DNA of 39,437 bases from a virus, in IMG/VR virus record IMGVR_UViG_3300037882_003945, positions 1-39,437 of that record. One strand, given 5' to 3'. The position numbers and the translations under genes were made by a program. Positions 16,894 through 24,100 of this stretch are shown here, in pieces. The notes under the pieces are model-generated. The model was not told the origin of the DNA. It did not search any database and saw nothing but the letters and a program-made list of their open reading frames with translations. Each line of letters starts with the position of its first letter. The first letter of the stretch is position 1.

Positions 16894-17329
16894 GGAGTAG
16901 CTCCGCGATGCTGGTTTCCTGCTTGACCGGGCGGAGGTCAGGCACGTCGGGGTGGCGCAACAGGTAGTTAATCCGGCTGAGCCAGAACTCCCGGAAGTCC
17001 TCGACAGTGGATATCCGGTTGATGAGGTGATGGATGAACTTGTTGTCGCCCAGGTAGACGCCGATGTGGTTGGCGTTGCTGCTACCAATCGACATGCAGA
17101 AGCTATCACCAGGACGGATGTCTTGAGGCTTCCACATCGGGATCAATTCAAACCCCTCTCGCACCGGGGCATGGCGCAGGAGATCAATCATGTCCGCGTC
17201 CCAGTCGTTGGGCCGGGCGTAGTCGCGGATCACGATCCCGAAGTTGTCAAAGTAGAACCGGCGGGAAAGTTCGAAGCAGTCCTGCTTACCCCAGATAAAC
17301 GGGAGCCCTATGAGGTGCTCGTAAATCAT
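16865..17329 (-). CDS. NlpC/P60 peptidase-like tail protein (154 aa)
   Basis: The NlpC/P60 fold is visible: Cys18 in GKQDCFEL, PGDSF, His88 in NANHIGVYLGD and His100 or His101 in KFIHHL, giving the Cys-His-His set. In tail tips this domain cuts cell-wall peptides to let the tube or DNA through. It is the only recognised wall-degrading enzyme in this genome. It corresponds to the C-terminal half of lambda gpK but precedes the JAMM gene here. The start overlaps the gpL-like stop by four bases. Confidence 0.88.
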   Translation of the reverse strand: MIYEHLIGLPFIWGKQDCFELSRRFYFDNFGIVIRDYARPNDWDADMIDLLRHAPVREGFELIPMWKPQDIRPGDSFCMSIGSSNANHIGVYLGDNKFIHHLINRISTVEDFREFWLSRINYLLRHPDVPDLRPVKQETSIAELLHERYSHSVG

Positions 17330-17817
17330 GCGAGCACCGAGGGGAAATCGGGAGCGTAGTATTGGTGAAAGGGGAACGAGAACTCCAAGCTATCCGCAGC
17401 TCGCGCGAGTTCTAGAGTAATACTCGTCCGCCCGTAATCTGAGGTCTGACGCACCTTGTAGTGCTCGTCTGAGGACTGATCCAAGTTATCTTCGATAGCG
17501 GTGAGCAACACCCGACGCCGGATGATTGCAGCCCCCTCAGCATAACCATCAAACAACAGAGGTTTGAAGGGACCAAGATCGAGGTTGGTGTCCCCGATAG
17601 TCAAGGTTGGCCGGCCTGTGCCAATCTCAGTGCTTCGGCTGGCACCACTGAATTGCAGGGGTAGACCTTCGTAGAGATTCCCCTGCCACGTCACGGGGTT
17701 ATCACTCTTGAAATACATAGTCCCACCCACAGACGGGGTCAGCTCATACAGAAATATCTCAGCGTCCGCTTGGAGCTTATGAGCATCTTCAATCTGTTGT
17801 GAGGGGAAGACCGACAT
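17326..17817 (-). CDS. Minor tail protein L-like (163 aa)
   Basis: Matches the lambda gpL pattern: LYELTPSVGGTMYFKSDN, VTWQGNLYEG, RPTLTIGDTN, the DGYAEGAAIIRRRVLL step and a final ELARAADSLEF. Lambda gpL is about 232 residues and has four C-terminal Cys that bind an iron-sulfur cluster. This one ends before that domain and has none of those Cys, so it lacks the cluster. Position just upstream of the gpK halves is as expected. There is no Shine-Dalgarno before ATG 17817; the gene begins just past a strong terminator, so it probably has its own promoter. Confidence 0.75.
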   Translation of the reverse strand: MSVFPSQQIEDAHKLQADAEIFLYELTPSVGGTMYFKSDNPVTWQGNLYEGLPLQFSGASRSTEIGTGRPTLTIGDTNLDLGPFKPLLFDGYAEGAAIIRRRVLLTAIEDNLDQSSDEHYKVRQTSDYGRTSITLELARAADSLEFSFPFHQYYAPDFPSVLA

Positions 17818-17874
17818 GGGTTTGGACTAGAGGTCGTGGCCCGGTTCGGTCCACAATCAGGGGTGGATTACAGA

Positions 17875-17912
17875 CAAAAGAAAACGGCCAGGAGAGGGGT
17901 TCTCCTGGCCGT
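17875..17912 (-). terminator. Rho-independent terminator after the tail tube gene
   Basis: A perfect 12-bp stem (17884-17895 with 17901-17912) with a five-base loop, followed on the minus strand by a T-rich tract TTTTCTTTTG. It lies between the tube gene stop and the gpL-like gene. It would separate the highly expressed tube protein from the tip genes. Confidence 0.92.
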
Positions 17913-17929
17913 CCTCGGCGGGTGTGGGT

Positions 17930-18775
17930 TTATGCGCCGATGTAAACGTCAGCAGGAGCCTTGGTACCAATGTCTGCCAAGCGACCCGTGGCTTCCGTCA
18001 GCGACATCAACAGTGGCTTAAGCTCGAAAGGCATGCCGCCGTAGTCGGTTTCAGTGAAGTTCAGGTTGAAGCCCTTGCCGATCTTGACCTTGGGCGCCAC
18101 GAACACGATCGGGCGATCGTAGTTGGACAGAGTCCCCACGATCTTAACGCCGAACAGATCGTCGTAACCAATGTGGGCCACCTGAACCGCGGGCACGATC
18201 CACACCTTGGTGCCGATTGGGAAGGTCATCCCCAGCGGGATCTTGTAGTTCCCGGCGATTGGCGTGGTGAACGTGGTCGACGCCAGGGTGGTCACCCCGG
18301 AGGTTTTGGTCGGGAACACATAGTCAGTGCCATTGGGGTGTTGCAGAAGAATCGTGGCCCCCGAAGGGATATCCCCTACAACAGTCAGAGCCGAAGCGGC
18401 GTCACCCGGGACGGGGTCGCTGGACATCACCAGGGTCACGGCTTCCGCAACAGCAGCGGTGGTCAGAACCCCGCGCTTGATCGCTGGGGCGGTCGCCGAG
18501 GCAAGGCCCAAGGCCCGCTGAGCGTTGGCAGCAGTGAACTCGAAACAGGTGAAGCTGATCATAGCCGACACGTTCGTGCGCTTGGAGTCAACCGTGGCTT
18601 GGGCCACACCGTTCTTCAGTTCGATCAGCGAGCTTTCCACCGGGATGGCCACTTCGCGAACCATGCCCACGCTATCCTCAGCAGGGGTAAGATCGTAGAC
18701 GCTCTTGGTGAAGGCCGGCGCGATCATGACGGTCGCGCTCGAGAGCATAAAGGCATTAGATCGGACATCTGCCAC
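17930..18775 (-). CDS. Major tail tube protein (281 aa, GTG start)
   Basis: Resembles phage tail tube (gpV-like) proteins: VESSLIELKNGVAQATVDSKRTNVS has the ELKNG/ATVDS pattern of the family, followed by an FEF beta hairpin. An inserted domain at about 130-200 looks immunoglobulin-like. Then come TKVWIVPAV and a conserved SNYDRPIVFVAPKV core. The GTG at 18775 has AAGGAG seven bases upstream and starts MADVRSN; the longer frame from 18862 is rejected. It has a strong terminator directly after it and its own 136-bp leader, as fits a protein made in large amounts. Confidence 0.8.
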   Translation of the reverse strand: MADVRSNAFMLSSATVMIAPAFTKSVYDLTPAEDSVGMVREVAIPVESSLIELKNGVAQATVDSKRTNVSAMISFTCFEFTAANAQRALGLASATAPAIKRGVLTTAAVAEAVTLVMSSDPVPGDAASALTVVGDIPSGATILLQHPNGTDYVFPTKTSGVTTLASTTFTTPIAGNYKIPLGMTFPIGTKVWIVPAVQVAHIGYDDLFGVKIVGTLSNYDRPIVFVAPKVKIGKGFNLNFTETDYGGMPFELKPLLMSLTEATGRLADIGTKAPADVYIGA

Positions 18776-18911
18776 TGGTGGGCTCCTTAGAAACTTTTGG
18801 GTGTTACCCCTATGGGCAACGGATTTGGGCAATTCATCTTGAAAGGGTAGAACCTGGCTCAACCAAGAGTTTAACCTCAGAGTTGAAGCATACTAGTACG
18901 GCGTTGGGGAT
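18776..18911 (-). promoter_or_regulatory. Leader of the tail tube gene
   Basis: 136 bp between the HNH gene and the tube gene, too long to be a simple spacer in this compact genome. It ends with a strong AAGGAG site. It contains GCTCAACCA and AGAACC words also seen in the 3340 and 20712-20735 gaps. A promoter is plausible because the tube gene ends in a terminator, but I see no clear -35/-10 pair. Confidence 0.35.
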
Positions 18912-19643
18912 TTAGGCTGCTTCGGTCTCCGCCTCTGTCTCAGGATCCCACTTATCACCCTTCACCAAATTGTCCTTCGCCCAGAGCGGCTGCAGGTTGG
19001 TGAAATGAAAACACTGCCTCTGTTGTTCTGGGTCAGTTAGATCGAAACTCGCACAAGGCCTGATGTGATCGATATGCCACCCAGCCAGGGTGTAGTTCTC
19101 CCAGCTCATGCCGGGTAAGAATTGCTCCTCGAGATGCTCTCGGAGTTCTGGTACCGTGCAACCCAACAACTCAATAGTAGAAGTCGACTTGGAGTTCCCG
19201 GCCAAGGCTTTTCGCATCCGAGAACGTAATGCCCCATTAATGCGAAACGATGGGTTAGATTCTCTTTGACGAGCGTTACTCTTCCGACGAGAGGCCTGCC
19301 TGAGTTCCGGATTTTTTCGGATCCACTCTTTGTTTCGTTTGTTAGCCTTTTCGGGGTCTGCGTGGTATTCTAAACGAGCCTTTTCACGAAACCTTTCTGG
19401 GTCTTCTTGGTAGCGTATCTTAGCTGCTAGCGCCAACCTGTCTTTGTTGGTTTCGTTATACGCCTGAGATTTTTCTATCCGGGTCTCCCGGTTTTGTCTA
19501 TAATAGTCTAAGCTATAGGATATTATTTTCTCACAATTACGTTTATAATAATCCTGCTTTTGCAAAGATATTTGATCTTTGTTATTTATGTAGTACTCGC
19601 GTTTCTTTGCGAGCCTAACTTCTCTTTTAGCTTGTTCGTCCAT
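18912..19643 (-). CDS. HNH homing endonuclease (243 aa)
   Basis: The C-terminal half holds the HNH fold: WHIDHIRP (His190, Asp192, His193), then LTDPEQQRQCFHFTNLQPLW interrupted by no gap, with Asn216, and AKDNLVKGD at the end. The first 130 residues are a charged, Lys/Arg/Tyr-rich, likely DNA-reading region. The 5' part of the gene is clearly richer in A and T than flanking genes, a sign of recent arrival. It sits freestanding between the chaperone and tube genes; neither neighbour is split, so it is not in an intron. A partial copy of the 28-bp upstream element lies 49 bp before its ATG. Confidence 0.92.
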   Translation of the reverse strand: MDEQAKREVRLAKKREYYINNKDQISLQKQDYYKRNCEKIISYSLDYYRQNRETRIEKSQAYNETNKDRLALAAKIRYQEDPERFREKARLEYHADPEKANKRNKEWIRKNPELRQASRRKSNARQRESNPSFRINGALRSRMRKALAGNSKSTSTIELLGCTVPELREHLEEQFLPGMSWENYTLAGWHIDHIRPCASFDLTDPEQQRQCFHFTNLQPLWAKDNLVKGDKWDPETEAETEAA

Positions 19644-19799
19644 GGGGCCTCGTTAGCAAACCGAAAACTCCGAGGGCTACCAAATTCCAAGAAGTCCCCC
19701 CGGAAGTGTACTCGTCTCCCTCAGGCTCCCCAGCGCGCGCCTGTTAGTCTATAGGCCAAGGCCGACCGAACCACCAACCTTTCGGCTGCCGTTTAGGGT
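19644..19799 (-). promoter_or_regulatory. Gap upstream of the HNH gene with a partial conserved element
   Basis: 156 bp without a gene. On the plus strand 19692-19701 reads AAGTCCCCCC, the core of the element at 3361 and 35380, followed by GGAAGTGTACT. On the minus strand, its distal edge is 49 bp from the HNH ATG, the same distance as the other two copies to their genes. It may have been a landing site or be a shared promoter. The region otherwise shows nothing I recognise. Confidence 0.4.
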
Positions 19800-20488
19800 T
19801 CACCCCCCCCTCAACAACCCCCTGATCGCCGCGAGATCCTGATGGATATCTCCCGTCGACGGGAGCAGGTTGTAGTCCTTCGCAGCAGACCCGCTCTTCG
19901 GCGCTGACTGACTCCCCCCGAAGATTTGCCGGGCGAGTTCTGCTAGGCCAACGTAGTGGCACAACTGGATGGAGGCGAGCTCCTCGTATTTCAGTCGGAT
20001 CTTCTGGGACAACTCCCAATAACTGAACGTCCAGTAAAGCTCGTCCAGCTGGCCCTCAACTATTCCGAAGGCCCAGCAGCAAGCGTCCCCGAAGGAGAGA
20101 CTGGAGAACCAGTTGTGGAGGGGTTCAGTCGGCCCAGAACTTCTTTCAACTCCTGCGCTCGGCGGTGGGTACTCTCCGCCGAGCTGCCAAAGAAAAAACA
20201 CAAGTGGCCTTGGACCCAGTCGAGGATCGCGAGAACGGCATCAGGTTCGATCTCATCGATCACGTCAGCGTCGATGAGATCCTTCTCTTCCTTCACGAAG
20301 CCCTTCTTCTCAGTCAGGCATCGGCGAAGGACATAGTCACGGATCTCGGGGCGAAACTGAAAGTGGCTGATAGCATCGTCGATACCCGGGACAAGCCGCT
20401 GGATGTCCGTCGACAAGCCATAGGACCAGCGGATGGCCTTGGTCTCGTCACCGAGCTTGTACTCGATCGTAAGATCAGGCCGCTTCAT
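19800..20488 (-). CDS. Tail assembly chaperone GT, made by -1 frameshift (229 aa)
   Basis: The 0-frame G part (99 codons from 20488) joins the -1 frame at the slippery heptamer 20192-20198 and runs to a stop at 19800, adding 130 residues. The extension begins LWQLGGEYPPP and contains a helical WTFSYWELSQKIRLKYEELA. Such long forms bind the tape measure during tail assembly and are not in the virion. Unlike the usual order, this pair is downstream of the tape measure and upstream of the tube gene. Frame, site and hairpin agree; the efficiency is not known. Confidence 0.85.
20060..20488 (-). CDS. Tail assembly chaperone G, short form (142 aa)
   Basis: The 0-frame product: starts ATG 20488 with GGAG seven bases upstream and ends at TAG 20060. 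It resembles gpG-type chaperones in length, position beside a frameshift and helical composition (IDADVIDEIEPDAVLAILDWVQG interrupted by loops). A Pro/Ser-rich tail follows the frameshift site. Its start overlaps the ribbon-helix-helix gene by 14 bp. Confidence 0.82.
   Translation of the reverse strand: MKRPDLTIEYKLGDETKAIRWSYGLSTDIQRLVPGIDDAISHFQFRPEIRDYVLRRCLTEKKGFVKEEKDLIDADVIDEIEPDAVLAILDWVQGHLCFFFGSSAESTHRRAQELKEVLGRLNPSTTGSPVSPSGTLAAGPSE
20157..20198 (-). promoter_or_regulatory. Programmed -1 frameshift signal
   Basis: On the minus strand the heptamer T-TTT-TTC (20192-20198) lies in the 0-frame positions needed for -1 slippage. Seven bases downstream is a perfect nine-bp stem, GCTCGGCGG with CCGCCGAGC, around a ten-base loop (20157-20184). 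The heptamer, spacing and hairpin match known frameshift signals of tail chaperone genes, and the -1 frame is open for 130 codons. Confidence 0.93.
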
Positions 20489-20681
20489 CGGTGTTCTCCA
20501 TCATATGCTTGCGCACCATTGTGTGTAGTGCCTCGGTTAGTGATTTGTGTTCCCCCAACCCCATCCTCACCAGCTCGTTGACTTTACTGTTGAGATCCAC
20601 CCCCTCCTCTTGGGCGAGGGTCGCCACAGCGCAGTAGATTTCGGAAGGAACCCTTATTGAAAGGGCGCGTCGGATCGTCAT
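20475..20681 (-). CDS. Ribbon-helix-helix DNA-binding protein in the tail operon (68 aa)
   Basis: Fits the Arc/MetJ/CopG fold: a short strand RRALSIRVP, then helix SEIYCAVATLAQEEG, turn VDLNSK and helix VNELVRMGL, with a charged tail. Such proteins bind DNA as dimers and often repress their own promoter. It is placed between gpM and the chaperone, an unusual spot for a regulator. Start ATG 20681 is chosen over a longer frame because GGAG lies five bases upstream and the fold begins there. The stop overlaps the chaperone start by 14 bp. Confidence 0.75.
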   Translation of the reverse strand: MTIRRALSIRVPSEIYCAVATLAQEEGVDLNSKVNELVRMGLGEHKSLTEALHTMVRKHMMENTDEAA

Positions 20682-20757
20682 GGGATCTCCGGGGCGGGGT
20701 TGGTTACAGCTCAACCAGTGGCCGGCCCCGGTGGTTCTGACAACTTCTGGGGGTGGA

Positions 20758-21156
20758 TTAGAATCCAGGGTTTGACTCGATCAACGTGATCTCAAGCCCC
20801 TCGAGCGCCCCCCCAGAGTTCTCGATACCAGCTGGGACATCCACCTTCTCAGCGAACTTGACGTTCAACACCCCAATATGTGGGTGCGTCCAGGTGAACT
20901 CTTTCCAAGTTAGGTGTTCACGATAAAACTCTTCGAGTACCCGCGCGTTATGAGTGAGATCCGTCAGCTCGTCATAGAGGCCGGTGATAGGGTCCAAATA
21001 CCACATCAGCCCGTATAGCTTGATCTTGAATTTACGTTGATAGGGGACAGAGGGACGGGCCGAGAATGACCAACCATTCATCGACGTCGCTTCGGCGGCT
21101 GCCGGGGAGATCGTCTCTGGGACCTGAGAGTTAGGACAGAAATCAAATACGGCCAT
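20758..21156 (-). CDS. Minor tail protein M-like (132 aa)
   Basis: Matches the gpM family (phage minor tail, Pfam PF05939 by recollection): PYQRKFKIKLYGLMWYL, HNARVLEEFYREHLTWKEF, THPHIGVLNVKFA, VDVPAGIENSGGALEGLEITLIE and NPGF at the end. It is about the right size for gpM. It is directly after the tape measure gene, as in lambda, with a GGAGG six bases upstream of the ATG. Acts in the tail tip near gpH. Confidence 0.85.
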   Translation of the reverse strand: MAVFDFCPNSQVPETISPAAAEATSMNGWSFSARPSVPYQRKFKIKLYGLMWYLDPITGLYDELTDLTHNARVLEEFYREHLTWKEFTWTHPHIGVLNVKFAEKVDVPAGIENSGGALEGLEITLIESNPGF

Positions 21157-21158
21157 GA

Positions 21159-24100
21159 TTAGCCTCCCTGTGACACATGTCGGATCAAGCGTTTTGTACT
21201 ACCGTCCTTCATGATGTTGCGGTCGATGATGGCGATGACGTCGTTGGCGCCGAGCTGAGGCTTCTCTTCGGGAGCCACGATATAGACCGACATGTCTTGC
21301 CGGGCTGGCGCTTGGGTGACGAAGGTCGAGTTTCCACCCATGCCCCTCAGAGCCTCCGCGCCACGCGAGTTCACTGCCCGCATGAAGTCCACCCCGACGC
21401 TGTCCACGGCAGTTTTCTGAGTTATGAACTCGCCTCTGGCTACACCAGTCAGCACACTATCCCTACTGCTAATGCCCTTGTTGATTAACCCACCATTGTC
21501 GTTCCCGACCTCACCGCCGCCATACCTCCCCGGGATATAACTGATGCCCCCCGCAAAGCTGTTCATAGCCGGGCCGGCCACCGAGGCTCCCCCGCCCGCA
21601 CCGGCAGCACCCGGAATGAACGACAGGAGGATGCTCATGATCTGCTTGGCTGCAGCCTCCGCCGCCATCCGGGCCATCATCGCGATGATGGACTGACCCA
21701 TGCTTTGGAAAGCCTGAGCCGCACTCATCGGCTTCGTGATGAGGTCGTTGAAGAAACTGTTCATAATTCCGTGGGTTTCGCTGAACGCTCCGCCCAACCC
21801 CATGGTGATATCTTCTTCGAACGTCCGGTTGAGGTTGTTCACACGGGCGTAGTTCTGCGCGGCCATCTGCAGGCCGGTGGCGAAGTCAGGGATGGGAACC
21901 GCCTGCAAACTTGTGGAGAGGGCCGCGGCCTCATCCTTACTGACGCGCAAGGCATCGGACATCTCCTGGCTTTTCTCTTGCAGGTTCTGCATGTCCCGGG
22001 CAGTGATCCCCGCAGTCGTCCCCAACTCACCCAATCGGTGGGCCACCGCGATGATCTGGTCAGGGCTCCCAACGTCCACTCCCGCGAGGTTCACATCCAG
22101 TTCGGCGGTAGTCCCGTCTCCTGCCGCAGTCGCACCCTGGCTGACCATATCGATCGCCCGCTGAAAGGCAATTGCTGCCTCTTCCCGCGCCGCAATCTGG
22201 GCCCGCAGCGCGATCAATCGCTGCCGATCGAACTCTTCACTCACCTGCTGCCCCTGGAATTCCTGCTCCGACCGAACGTAATCCGGGACGTTGCCTTGGT
22301 TGTAGGTCCGATCATACGAGCTGATCCGGGCCTGCGCCAGTTGCACCCCCGCTTCAAACGGTTGGATCGCGCGCTCATAGTCCTCCTGCGCCTGCTCGAT
22401 CAGGTTGTCATACATGCCAACGATTGATTGGGTCAGGGCCTGAGACAACTCACGGCGCCGGACATCAATCTCGCGCGTGACCTCCTTACGGAAAGTCTCT
22501 TCCTGGACCGCGCTCATGTTCGCTTTCTTGATCTCAGCTTCCATCGACGTCGCGCGGGCAGCCGTCCACTCGTTGAAGCTATCATAGAGCTCCTCAGTCA
22601 GCGTGGAGAAATCCCCGAGATCCAACGGGTCCTTGAGCAGCTCCAGAACCTCCTCAAGTTCTAGCTTGCTGGCAGCCAAGCCCTCGTTGGCGACCGTCAA
22701 CTCGTTGCGGTCATTCAAACGCGAGGCCCTCGCCGCAGCGCTGGCCGCACTACGCCCTTCCCGAGCAGCAAGCCTCTCAGCCGCTTGCCGCTCACGCCTT
22801 GCAGCGGCGCTTTCGCCCTCCTGGGTTTGACCTTGGATCTGGAAACTTTGGGCTTGGGCAATCAAACCGGAGTAGAAGTCCTTCTGGACCTGGGTGGTGG
22901 CTTGCTCCATCTGGGCCTGCCAGCTGGCGATTTGGCCCGTGGTGTGTTGGTCGAACGTGATGTTACCAAAGGCCTCCCGACTTTCGCCGGGAGCGCCGCT
23001 CCATTGCCGAATTCGGTCCAAGTTGCCTACAGCTTCCCGCCCCCGAGCACTTCCACGGAACAACGCCGCTGCGGACTCCCGCCGGCCTGATCGGTAATCC
23101 AAGTCGGCTGTAGCCCGAGTGGCGATGTATGTCCCATAGCGTTGAGCATCTCGTCGGTCTTCGGGGTTTTGGATCTGGCTGGTGGTCCCGATGAAAGAGT
23201 TTAGCGCCAACTGATGCTGCGACCTCTGGGCTTCCGTCCGGGGGTTAAGCGTCGTCTGAAGCTGGTCATAGGCTTGACGCGAGGCCCCCGTCAGTCGCCG
23301 CCCAAAGCCCCCGCTGACCAAGTTGTTTGCGGCCCTGCTCGACGCTGTGAACTGTTCGGAAGCCCTTGCTGAGAGCTCTGCAGCTCTCGCCGCGGTGGTC
23401 AGCTCAGCCTCAGCACGGTACTCCTGCATCTTCCGGATCAGGGTGTCATAATTCCCCGCCACGCTGAGTAGGTCAACTCCCAACCCCTCGAACCGTTGGG
23501 ACAGCGCGAGCACTTGGGTCTGCAGCTCCGGGCTGTTATCCTGGTAACGCTCCTCCTGGGCAAGCAGGTTGCTGATCGCGTCATCGACAGCCTCCACTTT
23601 CTGCCTTGAAGTGTTGAAAGCGTCAGTGGAGTTGTTGAGTTCCGTGGCAAGTCTCTCAGTTTCGGTTGTGGTGTCCCTAAAGCCAAGGGTGAGAAAGTCG
23701 AGGGCATCACCCAAGCCAGTTAGCATCGGGAACTGCGCTGAGAGGTTTGCCGAAAACATAGCCGACGTCTCGGTGTTTTCTACCATCTGGTCGTTCACGG
23801 CTTTCAATATATTCTTCAGACGAGTGAGAGGCTCGGCCAACATTTCTGCCGTCCCTGCCCCCGTAATATTGAGAAACCGCTGCCACTGTGCGCCCAGGCT
23901 ATCCATCGAGACCTCAGCGGCTCTCGCTGCCGTCCCGACAGCATACTGGGCATCCACCAGCTCTTGGATCACGGGGATATTATTCTTTGCGACCAGATAT
24001 GCTGCCGCTGCCCTGGTTTCCAGGGCCCCGTAGGCCTGCGCGGAGTCAAACCCAGCGTCGCGCAGAGTGGTCAGAACAGGGACTAGGCCCCGCGTTCCTA

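Noticed and set aside
16894-17109. Longer 184-aa frame for the JAMM protein
   Set aside because: The extra 72 residues overlap the NlpC gene, are Ser/Thr/Arg-rich shadow sequence, and the ATG at 16893 has its own Shine-Dalgarno.
17860-20760. Shared word TAATCCACCCC on the minus strand ahead of the gpL-like and ribbon-helix-helix genes
   Set aside because: One copy includes the stop codon of gpM, and distances to the next start differ, so a shared promoter is not supported.
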